Below are positions 53,426 to 62,593 of a stretch of 64,000 nt of DNA, piece after piece. The DNA is taken from assembly GCA_964499285.1 (NCBI GenBank), contig CAZCLA010000002.1:103964-167963 (forward strand), written 5' to 3'. Numbering within the stretch: position 1 is the first letter of the stretch; each line of letters begins with the position of its first letter. A program made the translations under genes and the position numbers. The notes under the pieces are model-generated. The model worked only from the letters and a program-made list of their open reading frames with translations, had not been told where the DNA came from and did no database searches. This DNA is from JAGFIY01 sp964499285. GTDB lineage: Bacteria; Bacteroidota; Ignavibacteria; Ignavibacteriales; Melioribacteraceae.

Positions 53426-53588
53426 ACCCGTTTTCATTTCATTTTTCCCCTTTTAATCAATTATCAGAAAATATAATAATGAATTTGTCGAGTGTTTGTC
53501 TATAGCAACAGCTAAAATTTTATTAGATTTGTAAGTCTGAATTTATTTTTGGACTTATTTTTGAATGACAATAAACTATTTTTAAAAT

Positions 53589-54413
53589 ATGCTGACATCA
53601 ATTCATTTACTGAATATATTTCTGCCGCTTCTCTATTTTGCGGCTTTTATTTTCTATGCCTATGATTTTATTAAAGAAAAAGAATTCTTCAAAAAATCTA
53701 AAAGTGCACTGCTTTTTATTATTTTGATAATTCATATTTTCTATCTTGTTTTACGGACTATCGAATTTAATCATCCTCCCATCACAACAAAATTTGAAAT
53801 TTTTACGGTGTTAGCCGCGGCTATTGTTTTTTCATATTTCCTTCTCGAATTGTTGACTGAAATCAGAGGTACCGGAGCATTTATTATAATTTTTGCACTC
53901 ATTTTCCAAATTCTTTCATCACTTTTTATCGAGGATTTGATTGAGGTAAAAGAAGTATTGAAAAATAGGCTTTTGGGTCTTCATGTGATAAGTGCCATTT
54001 TGGGATATGCCGGCTTTACAGTTTCTGCAGTTTACGGCATCCTCTTTCTAATTATGTACAAGAAAATTAAGAAAAGTAAATTTGATCTGATTTACAACAG
54101 ACTCCCAAGTTTGGAAATTATGGAACGTTTGAGTTACGACTCTCTGGTTATTGGTTTCGTACTTCTTACAATTGCATTGATAATAGGATTTGCTTGGCTT
54201 CCTTCGGCTTTCCCGGAATTTAGTTATTTCGATCCTAAAATTGTATCAACTACACTTGTTTGGATTATCTTCGCAGCCGGAATTATGACTAAGATATTTG
54301 CAAGATGGTACGGGAAAAAGGTGGTTTATTTTTCATTGATCGGATTCGGTGTCGCAATATTATCCCTTGGTCTTTCAAATATTATATCACAAAGTTTTCA
54401 CTCGTTTTATTGA
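53589..54413 (+). CDS. CcsA/HemX-like cytochrome c assembly membrane protein
   Basis: A 274-residue protein with eight hydrophobic helices. The region FAWLPSAFPEFSYFDPKIVS near residue 200 aligns in position with the heme-binding WWD segment of CcsA, but the tryptophan signature is largely lost. NHPPITTKFEIFTVLA resembles the CcsA loop with a conserved Glu. The gene starts 12 bp before hemA, as hemX does in Bacillus, where HemX controls HemA level. I therefore favour HemX-like over a true cytochrome c synthetase, with moderate certainty. Confidence 0.82.
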   Translation: MLTSIHLLNIFLPLLYFAAFIFYAYDFIKEKEFFKKSKSALLFIILIIHIFYLVLRTIEFNHPPITTKFEIFTVLAAAIVFSYFLLELLTEIRGTGAFIIIFALIFQILSSLFIEDLIEVKEVLKNRLLGLHVISAILGYAGFTVSAVYGILFLIMYKKIKKSKFDLIYNRLPSLEIMERLSYDSLVIGFVLLTIALIIGFAWLPSAFPEFSYFDPKIVSTTLVWIIFAAGIMTKIFARWYGKKVVYFSLIGFGVAILSLGLSNIISQSFHSFY

Positions 54414-54425
54414 TATTAGTTTCAA

Positions 54426-55715
54426 ATGAATTTAATTGGCATTACAATAAATCATACGACGGCTCCGATCGAGCTTCGTGAAGCGTTTCATCTCAACCAG
54501 GATGAAATCGCACAACTTATAGATAAGCTGAAAGAAAATCTTTTCTCCGAAGGATTTATTCTTTCAACTTGCAACCGAACAGAAGTGTTCGGCTTTCCAA
54601 AAAGTTCGTCGCATAATTACACACACATTTACGAAGAACTGACAAATCTTAAAAAAGTTAATGATGTAAAACCGGAAAATTTCAAAAAGTATTTTTCGTG
54701 CGGAGCGGTTAAACACATTTTTGAAGTCGCTTCGGGAATTGATTCGTTGCTGATTGGTGATAGTCAAATTCTCGGTCAGTTGAAAGAAGCATTCAACCTT
54801 TCGGATGATCTAACTTTTTCCGGATCTTTCACAAAACGACTGGCAGATACAGCAATTAAAGTTGGTAAACGTGCAATTAAAGAGACAAAAATCGGCGAGG
54901 GAGCCGTAACAATCAGCTTTGCGGCAGTTCAAGTTATCGAAAAGATTTTTGCTTCGCTTGAAAGTAAAAAGGCATTGGTGATCGGCGCCGGAGAAACAGC
55001 AGAACTTGCTGCCGTGCATCTAAAAGAACGCGGTCTTAACGAAATTTCTATAACAAACAGAACAGAAAATCGCGGTAAAGATCTTGCACGGAAAGTATTC
55101 GGAAAATTCATACCGTTTGGAGAGTACAAAAATCATCTTCACAAGTTTGATATAATTATCAGCGCCACCAGTTCCGACGAAATTCTTATTACCAAGAGCG
55201 AAGTTAAAAATATGATGAAACATAGACGAGGATCGTCCGTTGTATTGATGGATATCGCGGTGCCAAGGGATATTGATCCTTCATCTTCCGATATAGATAA
55301 TGTGTTTTATCATGACATAGATTCACTAAAAATTATTGTCGATCAAAATCTTCAAAGACGGCAGTCCGAAATTCCTAAAATCAAAAAAATAATTGAGGAA
55401 GAGCTTGTAGTATTTTTTAGTTGGTACAACACTCTTGATATTGTTCCTACAATAAAAGTTTTTCGCGAATTTTTTGAGAATATCAGAATCGACGAGCTGA
55501 ATAAAATCAAGAACAAAGTTTCAGAAGATGAATATTATAAAATCGATGATATGACAAGACGAATGATCGGCAGGCTTCTACACAATCCGACAATTACTTT
55601 GAAAGAGCTTGCAGAATCCGGCCAGAATGTTCAGGAAGCCGCAAGTCATGCACTTTTAATAACAAACTTATTTAGATTAAACGAAAAAATCGGGAACGAT
55701 AAAATTGAAAAATAA
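54426..55715 (+). CDS. hemA: Glutamyl-tRNA reductase
   Basis: This catalyses the first committed step of C5-pathway heme synthesis, reducing glutamyl-tRNA to glutamate-1-semialdehyde with NADPH. The catalytic Cys49 sits in STCNRTEVF, the next conserved block is SGIDSLLIGDSQILGQLK, the NADPH fold has VIGAGETAELAA, and the C-terminal dimerisation helix is present. The 429-residue length is typical. The end overlaps hemC by 11 bp. Confidence 0.97.
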   Translation: MNLIGITINHTTAPIELREAFHLNQDEIAQLIDKLKENLFSEGFILSTCNRTEVFGFPKSSSHNYTHIYEELTNLKKVNDVKPENFKKYFSCGAVKHIFEVASGIDSLLIGDSQILGQLKEAFNLSDDLTFSGSFTKRLADTAIKVGKRAIKETKIGEGAVTISFAAVQVIEKIFASLESKKALVIGAGETAELAAVHLKERGLNEISITNRTENRGKDLARKVFGKFIPFGEYKNHLHKFDIIISATSSDEILITKSEVKNMMKHRRGSSVVLMDIAVPRDIDPSSSDIDNVFYHDIDSLKIIVDQNLQRRQSEIPKIKKIIEEELVVFFSWYNTLDIVPTIKVFREFFENIRIDELNKIKNKVSEDEYYKIDDMTRRMIGRLLHNPTITLKELAESGQNVQEAASHALLITNLFRLNEKIGNDKIEK

Positions 55716-56643
55716 ATTAATAATCGGTTCAAGAGCTAGTGACCTTGCTCTTTGGCAAGCAGAGTTCGTTAAAAAAGAAATTAAAAAACATCACAAAAAT
55801 GTTGAAGTAATAATCGAGATCGTAAAAACAAAGGGAGATAAGATTCTGGATGTCGCACTATCAAAAATCGGGGATAAAGGATTGTTCACAAAAGAACTCG
55901 AAGTACTTCTGCTTGAAGAAAAAATTGATATCGCTGTTCATAGTCTAAAAGATCTTCAAACACAAATTCCGAAAGGGTTAATACTTGCCGCAGTCACCCA
56001 ACGCCATTCTGTTGAAGATGTTCTCATCGCAAAGAAAAAAAACACAAGCATTTACAATCTAAAAGAAAATGCGGTTGTAGGAACTGGTTCATTAAGAAGA
56101 AAATCGCAGCTGCTCCACCTTCGGCCAGATATTAAAACTGTAGAACTTCGCGGAAATGTTCCTACAAGAATTAACAAATTTTTGAAATCAGATTGGGATG
56201 CAATTATTCTTGCGCGAGCCGGAGTGGAAAGACTAAAACTTAGTAAATATATTTCTTCGATGATTGATAAGGAATTAATTGTTCCGGCTGTCGGTCAAGG
56301 TGCACTCGGTATTGAAATCAACAGCAAAAATAAATTTGCTTTCGAAGTTGTCCAATGTCTGCAAAATGAGAACACTTTAGCTTCAGTTATGGCAGAGAGA
56401 GCGTTCTTGAAAGCCCTTGAAGGCGGCTGCCAGGTTCCTATTGGAGCACATGCAGAGGTTAAAAGTAACGGATTATATCTTGACGGATTTGTGGGTTCGA
56501 TTGACGGGACAATAACCTTCAGAAAAAAACTTAAGGGTAAAAAATCCGATGCAGAGAATTTGGGAAAAGAGCTGGCCAAGGATATGAAAAAAGCCGGTGC
56601 CGGGAAAATATTAAAAGAAATTTTTGATGTTGTAAGAAAATAA
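55705..56643 (+). CDS. hemC: Porphobilinogen deaminase (hydroxymethylbilane synthase)
   Basis: HemC condenses four porphobilinogens to hydroxymethylbilane. The 312 residues show the N-terminal IIGSRASDLALWQAEFV, the HSLKDLQTQIP substrate loop, GTGSLRRKSQLL and the Cys242 (EGGCQVPIGAHA) that carries the dipyrromethane cofactor. The likely start is the TTG at 55705, within hemA, implying coupling; the stop shares bases with the hemD start. Confidence 0.97.
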   Translation: MKNKLIIGSRASDLALWQAEFVKKEIKKHHKNVEVIIEIVKTKGDKILDVALSKIGDKGLFTKELEVLLLEEKIDIAVHSLKDLQTQIPKGLILAAVTQRHSVEDVLIAKKKNTSIYNLKENAVVGTGSLRRKSQLLHLRPDIKTVELRGNVPTRINKFLKSDWDAIILARAGVERLKLSKYISSMIDKELIVPAVGQGALGIEINSKNKFAFEVVQCLQNENTLASVMAERAFLKALEGGCQVPIGAHAEVKSNGLYLDGFVGSIDGTITFRKKLKGKKSDAENLGKELAKDMKKAGAGKILKEIFDVVRK

Positions 56644-57428
56644 TGTTGAGAAAAGTTAAAAATAATTATCTCGTTATCACAAAATCGGAGAACGACTTAA
56701 TAGATTCCTTAAAATATTTTGAAGAAGCAGGATTGAAAACTATTCCCTTTCCAACTATTTCGATGTCGCTTGTTTCAGAAAGTACGGAAATTGTAGAAAA
56801 GCTAAATAGTGATTACGATTATTTAATATTTACTTCGGCAAATGCCGTAAAATTTTTCACTAAGCTTCTGAATAAAATAAGTGTTGAATTCGATTTCAAT
56901 GCGGTAAAGGTTATTGCGGTCGGCGAGAAAACAAAAAATATCTGTGAAAGTTATGGTATTGCAGTTGATCTAATTCCGGATAATTATTCAGCATCCGGAA
57001 TAATCGAGGCACTCCACAAAATGGAAATTGAGAAAAAGATTTTTTTAATTCCACGCTCATCTTTAGCGCCTGAAATAATTGCGAATTATATCATCTCGAA
57101 AAAGGGAGAGGTATTTAACCCTGTTGTCTATAAAGTAAGTGAGAACAATGATCCATCAATGAAAGCCAAAGTTGAATTTATAAATTCGGTTATGCCTGAG
57201 TTTTTTGCCTTTACAAGCCCTTCGAGTTTTATAAATTTTAACAGGCTGCTAAAAATTGAAAACGAGCGTGAATATTTTGATTCAAAAATAATAGCAGCAA
57301 TTGGTGACACAACAAAATCAGCAATCGAAAATAAAAACTTAAAAGTCGATTTTGTTCCATCCAACTTTTCATTGGAGTTGTTGTCAAAAGAGTTCTCTGA
57401 TTATATTAAACAAAATTATGAATACTAA
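56643..57428 (+). CDS. hemD: Uroporphyrinogen-III synthase
   Basis: HemD cyclises hydroxymethylbilane with ring D inversion. This family diverges fast, but the 261 residues show the two-lobed pattern with 'DYDYLIFTSANAVKFF', VIAVGEKTKNICESYG, LIPRSS and FAFTSPSSFINF, and the position between hemC and hemE settles it. The ATG overlaps the hemC stop (three shared bases). Confidence 0.93.
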   Translation: MLRKVKNNYLVITKSENDLIDSLKYFEEAGLKTIPFPTISMSLVSESTEIVEKLNSDYDYLIFTSANAVKFFTKLLNKISVEFDFNAVKVIAVGEKTKNICESYGIAVDLIPDNYSASGIIEALHKMEIEKKIFLIPRSSLAPEIIANYIISKKGEVFNPVVYKVSENNDPSMKAKVEFINSVMPEFFAFTSPSSFINFNRLLKIENEREYFDSKIIAAIGDTTKSAIENKNLKVDFVPSNFSLELLSKEFSDYIKQNYEY

Positions 57429-57442
57429 TAAAGGAAAATAGT

Positions 57443-58492
57443 TTGAGTGAACTAAAAAACGATCTCTTCCTTAGAGCTTGTAAAAAACAGCCCGTAGAAA
57501 GAACCCCGATTTGGATAATGCGTCAGGCGGGAAGATACCTTCCCGAATATAGAGCCGTTAGAGAAAAAGCAGATTTCCTAACGATGTGCAAAACACCTGA
57601 ACTTGCCGCTGAAGTTACAATTCAACCCGTGGATTTGATAGGAGTTGATGCAGCGATTCTTTTTTCGGATATACTTGTAATACCCGAGGCGATGGGGATG
57701 AAATTAGAAATGCACGAAGGACGCGGACCGGTTTTCCCGAATCCGATACGGGATGAACATTCAGCCGAAGCACTGATTAATATCGATCCATTTATGCATC
57801 TTAGTTATGTGCTTGATGCCGTTGCCGAAACTAAACGTGAGCTAAACGGAAGAGTTCCACTTATTGGTTTCAGCGGTTCGCCATGGACACTACTGACTTA
57901 TATGGTTGAAGGAGGAGGTTCAAAAAATTTCTCCAAAGTAAAAAGTTTGATTTACAACAACCCAAAACTCGCTCATAAATTGCTCGATAAACTTTCAAAT
58001 GCGGTTGCAAGTTATCTTAATGCAAAAATTGAAGCCGGCGTTGATGCTGTTCAAATTTTTGATACTTGGGGCGGAATATTAGCTCCAGACGATTTCAAAG
58101 AATTTTCTCTTCAATATGTTGAAAAAATTATAGCAAATATTTTCCGCAAAGATGAACCTGTTATTTTTTTCCCTAAAGGAGTCCATCATAGTCTGATTGA
58201 AATTTCTAATTCCGGGGCAAATGTTATTGGTTTGGATTGGACAATGGATATTGGTGATGTGAGAAAAGTTATTGGGGATAAAGTGGCTTTACAGGGCAAC
58301 CTTGATCCTACGATGCTCTATTCACCGAAGAAAAAAATTAAGAAAGAAGCGCTTAAAATTTTGGAATCGTTCGGAAATGGCTCAGGTCACGTTTTTAATC
58401 TTGGGCATGGAATTCTACCGGATGTTGACCCGGATAATGCTAAGTTCTTGGTTGAAATCATTAAAACAGAAAGCACAAAATTTCATAAATAG
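57443..58492 (+). CDS. hemE: Uroporphyrinogen decarboxylase
   Basis: HemE decarboxylates the four acetate side chains of uroporphyrinogen III to coproporphyrinogen III. The 349-residue enzyme has the signature PIWIMRQAGRYLPEYR near the N terminus, the substrate-binding Asp in FSDILVIPEAMG, GFSGSPWTL and QIFDTWGGIL, and FNLGHGILPDVDPD near the end. Start is TTG with AAGGAAAA upstream; hemN follows after 11 bp. Confidence 0.97.
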   Translation: MSELKNDLFLRACKKQPVERTPIWIMRQAGRYLPEYRAVREKADFLTMCKTPELAAEVTIQPVDLIGVDAAILFSDILVIPEAMGMKLEMHEGRGPVFPNPIRDEHSAEALINIDPFMHLSYVLDAVAETKRELNGRVPLIGFSGSPWTLLTYMVEGGGSKNFSKVKSLIYNNPKLAHKLLDKLSNAVASYLNAKIEAGVDAVQIFDTWGGILAPDDFKEFSLQYVEKIIANIFRKDEPVIFFPKGVHHSLIEISNSGANVIGLDWTMDIGDVRKVIGDKVALQGNLDPTMLYSPKKKIKKEALKILESFGNGSGHVFNLGHGILPDVDPDNAKFLVEIIKTESTKFHK

Positions 58493-58503
58493 AAAGAAGA
58501 ATT

Positions 58504-59880
58504 ATGTTTGACTTTAATATTGATATAATAAAAAAATACGATAGACCCGGACCGCGCTATACAAGTTATCCCACAGCGCCGCATTTCAATGAATCATTTA
58601 CGCACGAGGAATATAAATCCGAGGTTGTGAAATCGAATGAAAATGATAATCCTCCGGACATTTCACTTTATTTTCACATTCCTTTTTGCGATACGCTCTG
58701 TTATTTCTGTGGCTGCAATATGCTTATCACAAGGAATAGAGACAGAATAAAAATATATACCGATTACGTTAAAAAGGAAATTGATTTATTAAATACAAAC
58801 CTCAAGGACGGTCGCCAAATCTCTCAGATTCACTGGGGCGGCGGAACTCCAACCCATCTAAACCCGGACGAGATAGTTGATCTTATTTCTTATATCAATA
58901 ACTCTTTCCACATTAAAACCGGCGCGGAAGAAGGATGCGAAATTGATCCTCGCGGTCTCACAAAAGATCATCTTTCAGCACTGAGAGAAGGAGGATTCAA
59001 CAGAATCAGTATGGGCGTTCAAGACATAAACGATAAAGTCCAAAAAGCAGTAAACAGAATTCAACCGGAAGAGATGACAAGACAAGTCGTTCAATGGGTT
59101 AGAGAACTTGAGTTCGAAAGTATAAATCTTGATTTAATGTATGGACTTCCGTTTCAAACCACGAAGGATTTCGAAAGAACGGTCGATACGATAATAGATA
59201 TATGCCCTGATCGAATTGCCGTGTTTAATTATGCGCATGTTCCTTGGCTAAAAAAGCATATGGAATTGATCAAACCGGAAGACCTTCCCTCACCGGAAGA
59301 AAAACTTCAAATTCTTAAAATGACTTCAGAAAAATTAACTAAAGCAGGTTATGTGTTTATCGGGATGGATCATTTCGCCAAGCCGGAAGATGATTTAGCA
59401 GCTGCTCTGAACGAAAAGAAACTCTACAGAAATTTTCAAGGTTACAGCACAAACGCAGGCGCCCATCTTTACGGATTGGGAATAACAAGCATTGGGCAAT
59501 TGGATAGAATTTATGCCCAGAATTTTAAGACTGAAAAAGATTATTTTGAAGCACTAGACAATAATCGCTTCCCTATTGCGAAGGGTTATTATTTGAGCGA
59601 CGACGATCTCCTGCGACATCATGTTATTATGAAAATTATGTGCGATTTCGAACTCGATTTTGCAAAAGTAGAAGAAAAATTCAATATAAATTTCGAAGAA
59701 TATTTCGCTTGGGGTTTGAACAATCTAAAACAAATGATTGATGATAACCTCTTAAAAATAGATAGCAGGAAAATAATTGTTTCGGAACTTGGCAGATTAT
59801 TGATAAGAAATATTGCAATGAACTTTGACGGTTATTTGGAACGGCAAACTGATAAAACACGTTATTCTAAAACAGTTTAA
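58504..59880 (+). CDS. hemN: Oxygen-independent coproporphyrinogen III oxidase
   Basis: A radical SAM enzyme that converts coproporphyrinogen III to protoporphyrinogen IX without oxygen. The 458 residues carry the cluster motif CDTLCYFCGC with cysteines at 62, 66, 69 and 71, the same numbering as the E. coli enzyme, plus QIHWGGGTPTHL and the substrate N-terminal region KKYDRPGPRYTSYPTAPHF. This marks true HemN, in contrast to HemW. No oxygen-dependent HemF is in the window. Confidence 0.97.
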   Translation: MFDFNIDIIKKYDRPGPRYTSYPTAPHFNESFTHEEYKSEVVKSNENDNPPDISLYFHIPFCDTLCYFCGCNMLITRNRDRIKIYTDYVKKEIDLLNTNLKDGRQISQIHWGGGTPTHLNPDEIVDLISYINNSFHIKTGAEEGCEIDPRGLTKDHLSALREGGFNRISMGVQDINDKVQKAVNRIQPEEMTRQVVQWVRELEFESINLDLMYGLPFQTTKDFERTVDTIIDICPDRIAVFNYAHVPWLKKHMELIKPEDLPSPEEKLQILKMTSEKLTKAGYVFIGMDHFAKPEDDLAAALNEKKLYRNFQGYSTNAGAHLYGLGITSIGQLDRIYAQNFKTEKDYFEALDNNRFPIAKGYYLSDDDLLRHHVIMKIMCDFELDFAKVEEKFNINFEEYFAWGLNNLKQMIDDNLLKIDSRKIIVSELGRLLIRNIAMNFDGYLERQTDKTRYSKTV

Positions 59881-59896
59881 TTTAGAAAGGATTTTT

Positions 59897-60220
59897 GTGA
59901 GAAATATTGGTGTAATACTTTTTAATCTCGGCGGACCCGATTCCCTCGATGCAATCGAACCGTTTTTGTATAATCTTTTTTCTGATCCGGATATTTTTAA
60001 AATACCGATCGGACAAAAGTTGTTCGCAAGAATTATTTCAAACAGAAGAGCGCCCAAAGTTCAGAAAGAATATAATCTCATAGGCGGTAAATCTCCTATC
60101 AACGAATGGACAGAAGTCCAACGTCAAAATCTTGAGAACATATTAAATGAAAATTCCAAGGATAAGTTTACGGTAATAACTGCTATGCGTTATTGGAAAC
60201 CATTAATACGTGATGTTGCA
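59897..60220 (+). CDS. hemH: Ferrochelatase, 3' part lost in assembly gap
   Basis: The first 108 residues of a ferrochelatase are present: GVILFNLGGPDSLDAIEPFL, 'FNLFSDPDI'-type segment (YNLFSDPDIFKIP) and GGKSPINEWTEVQ with VITAMRYWKP. The enzyme inserts Fe2+ into protoporphyrin IX. Typical length is about 320-345 residues, so over 200 residues, including the catalytic His, are hidden by the N run. The GTG at 59897 is the start, with AGAAAGG just before; any longer frame reading from 59825 overlaps hemN. Confidence 0.93.
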
Positions 60221-60320
60221 NNNNNNNNNNNNNNNNNNNNNNNNNNNNNNNNNNNNNNNNNNNNNNNNNNNNNNNNNNNNNNNNNNNNNNNNNNNNNNNN
60301 NNNNNNNNNNNNNNNNNNNN
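60221..60320. other. Assembly gap (100 N)
   Basis: Exactly 100 N, the usual placeholder for a gap of unknown size. From what is missing in hemH (over 200 codons) and hemY (about 35-45 codons), the real gap should be about 0.7-0.9 kb if the two genes are directly adjacent. Confidence 0.97.
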
Positions 60321-61591
60321 CCGGCGGTGCGATGCAGACTTCGTTCGAAAAAAATTATCTTATCGATTATGGTCCAAACAGCGGATTGGAAACAACACCA
60401 CTGATAAAAAAGCTTGTTGATAAAGTTGGGCTAACTGAACAGATGATTTATGCAAACGAACAATCGAACAAGAGATATATTCTAAGAAACAATACTCTGC
60501 ACGCTCTTCCCACTTCCCCGCCGGCATTCATTAAAACAAAACTGTTTTCCCTTAAAGGTAAACTAAGAGTAATGAAAGAACCATTCGTAGGAAGAAGCGA
60601 TGACGGTTATTATCAATCGCTGGGAAGTTTTGTTGAAAGAAGGCTTGGCAAGGAGTTTCTCGATTACGCAATTGATCCCTTTGTATCAGGTGTGTTTGCC
60701 GGTGACCCAATGAGGCTGAGTGTAAAATCTGCTTTTCCAAAACTTTACGCACTTGAAGAAAACTACGGCGGCTTAGTTAAAGGAATGATTAAAGGAGCAA
60801 AGGAAAGAAAGAAACGTGCCGAGGAATCAAAGCAGAGCGCTAAAATGTTTTCATTTAAAAACGGAATGCAGTCTTTTCCCAATGCAATTGCACAGACATT
60901 CAATAAAGACATTATTTACAACGCCGATATAAAGCAAATAAAAAAAACTGCGAACAAGTTTAACATAACTTACAATATTAACGGAGTTGAAAATAATCTG
61001 GAAGCCGATGCGGTCTTCTCAACTGTACCAGCTTATAAAGCATCCGAACTTTTCGGTTATTTAGACGAAGAACTTAAACAAAAATTAAATTCGATTATTT
61101 ATCCGCCTGTAATGCTTTTGTATCTCGGTTATGATAAATCACAGATAACTCAGCCTTTGGACGGATTCGGATTTCTTATTCCATCTAAAGAAAAGAAAAA
61201 TTTTCTAGGAGCAATATGGAGTTCTACAATCTTTGAAAATCGTTCGCCGGAAGGAAAAGCTTCGTTCTCTTTATTTATCGGCGGCGCAAGAAGAATGGAA
61301 TTAGACAGCAGCGAAAATAAACAAACAATTGAAAATGCTATTAGAGATTTCAGTGAAATCATGGGTATAACAGGCGAACCGGAATTTCTTAAATATAAAT
61401 TCTGGCAACACGCAATCCCGCAATACAACGTTGGTTATATAGAGTATGAAAATTATTTTGAAAATTTTGAAAATGAAAATCCCGGAATATTCCTTGGCGG
61501 AAACTACAGAGGAGGAATTTCAGTAGGCGATTGTGTTAAAAATTCTGAAATAAATTCAAATAAAATTTTAAACTACTTAAACAGAAGTTGA
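60321..61591 (+). CDS. hemY: Protoporphyrinogen oxidase, 5' end lost in assembly gap
   Basis: The FAD-dependent enzyme that oxidises protoporphyrinogen IX to protoporphyrin IX (HemY, also called HemG). The visible part begins in the conserved GGAMQTS segment after the dinucleotide motif and continues with YLIDYGPNSGLETTP, FVSGVFAGDPMRLSVKSAFP and the C-terminal FAD-binding GIFLGGNYRGGISVGDCV. The N-terminal GxGxxG FAD motif is absent only because of the gap. The first whole codon is at 60323. The frame happens to match hemH across the 100 N, but these are two genes. Confidence 0.93.
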
Positions 61592-61598
61592 GGTTCAT

Positions 61599-62582
61599 AT
61601 GGCGATCTATCCCGCTAAACGATTAAGAAGATTAAGATACAATTCGATTGTAAGAGATATGGTAAGAGAAACCGAGCTGCATAAATCGGATTTAATTTAT
61701 CCGCTTTTTGTTAGACACGGCAGTAATATTAAAAACGAAATTAAATCAATGCCCGGTGTTTACCAGTTTTCGATAGATAAACTTATTGCAGAATGTAAGG
61801 AACTTGTCAATCTGGGAATTCCGGCAGTAATTCTTTTCGGAATACCGGAACATAAAGACGAACAAGGTTCCGAAGCTTATGCGCCGGACGGAATTATTCA
61901 ACAAGCAGTGCGTGCAATTAAAGCCGAAGTGAAAGAACTACTTGTTATAACAGACGTTTGCTTATGTGAATATACATCTCACGGACATTGCGGAGTTTTG
62001 GACGGTGAAAATATTCTTAACGATGAAACCGTTTCGCTTCTTGCAAAAGAAGCTGTTTCACATGCCGAAGCCGGAGCCGATATAATAGCTCCTTCCGATA
62101 TGATGGACGGAAGAGTTCTTTCAATTAGGAAGGCATTGGACTACAAAGGTTTTCAACATATTCCTATAATGAGCTACGCTGTTAAATATGCTTCCGGTTA
62201 TTACGGACCTTTTAGAGATGCTGCGGAATCAACTCCAACATTCGGCGATAGAAGATCGCATCAGATGGACATAGCAAATGCAAATGAAGCAATTAGAGAA
62301 GCAGAAGCAGATATTGAAGAAGGTGCGGATATTATAATGGTAAAACCTGCGGGTCCTTATCTCGATGTGATTTACAGAGTAAAAGAAAAATTCGGAATGC
62401 CAACCGCCGCTTATCAGGTAAGCGGTGAATATTCGATGATTAAAGCCGCAGGACAACTTGGATGGATTGATGAACATAGAGTTATTGAAGAATCATTAAC
62501 TTCAATCAAACGTGCCGGTGCGGATATGATATTGACATACTTCGCAAAAGAAGCTGCTAAAATGATAGATCAAAGAAAATAG
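61599..62582 (+). CDS. hemB: Delta-aminolevulinic acid dehydratase (porphobilinogen synthase)
   Basis: HemB joins two 5-aminolevulinates into porphobilinogen. The 327-residue protein has the active-site lysines Lys196 (SYAVKYAS) and Lys249 (VKPAGPYLD) and the catalytic-zinc cysteines 121, 123 and 131 (VCLCEYTSHGHCG), so it is the zinc type, not the magnesium-only type. It starts 7 bp after hemY; hemL follows 11 bp later. Confidence 0.97.
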   Translation: MAIYPAKRLRRLRYNSIVRDMVRETELHKSDLIYPLFVRHGSNIKNEIKSMPGVYQFSIDKLIAECKELVNLGIPAVILFGIPEHKDEQGSEAYAPDGIIQQAVRAIKAEVKELLVITDVCLCEYTSHGHCGVLDGENILNDETVSLLAKEAVSHAEAGADIIAPSDMMDGRVLSIRKALDYKGFQHIPIMSYAVKYASGYYGPFRDAAESTPTFGDRRSHQMDIANANEAIREAEADIEEGADIIMVKPAGPYLDVIYRVKEKFGMPTAAYQVSGEYSMIKAAGQLGWIDEHRVIEESLTSIKRAGADMILTYFAKEAAKMIDQRK

Positions 62583-62593
62583 ACGGAGATTAA

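Noticed and set aside
53490..53560. Bacteroidota-type promoter for the heme cluster (TAGATTTG, fitting TAnnTTTG, near 53524)
   Set aside because: The -7 element fits but no TTTG lies at the expected spacing upstream, so I cannot support it as a feature.
59825..61591. A single 588-residue HemH-HemY fusion protein
   Set aside because: The join runs through 100 N, both parts lack essential regions at the junction, and the in-frame match is chance.
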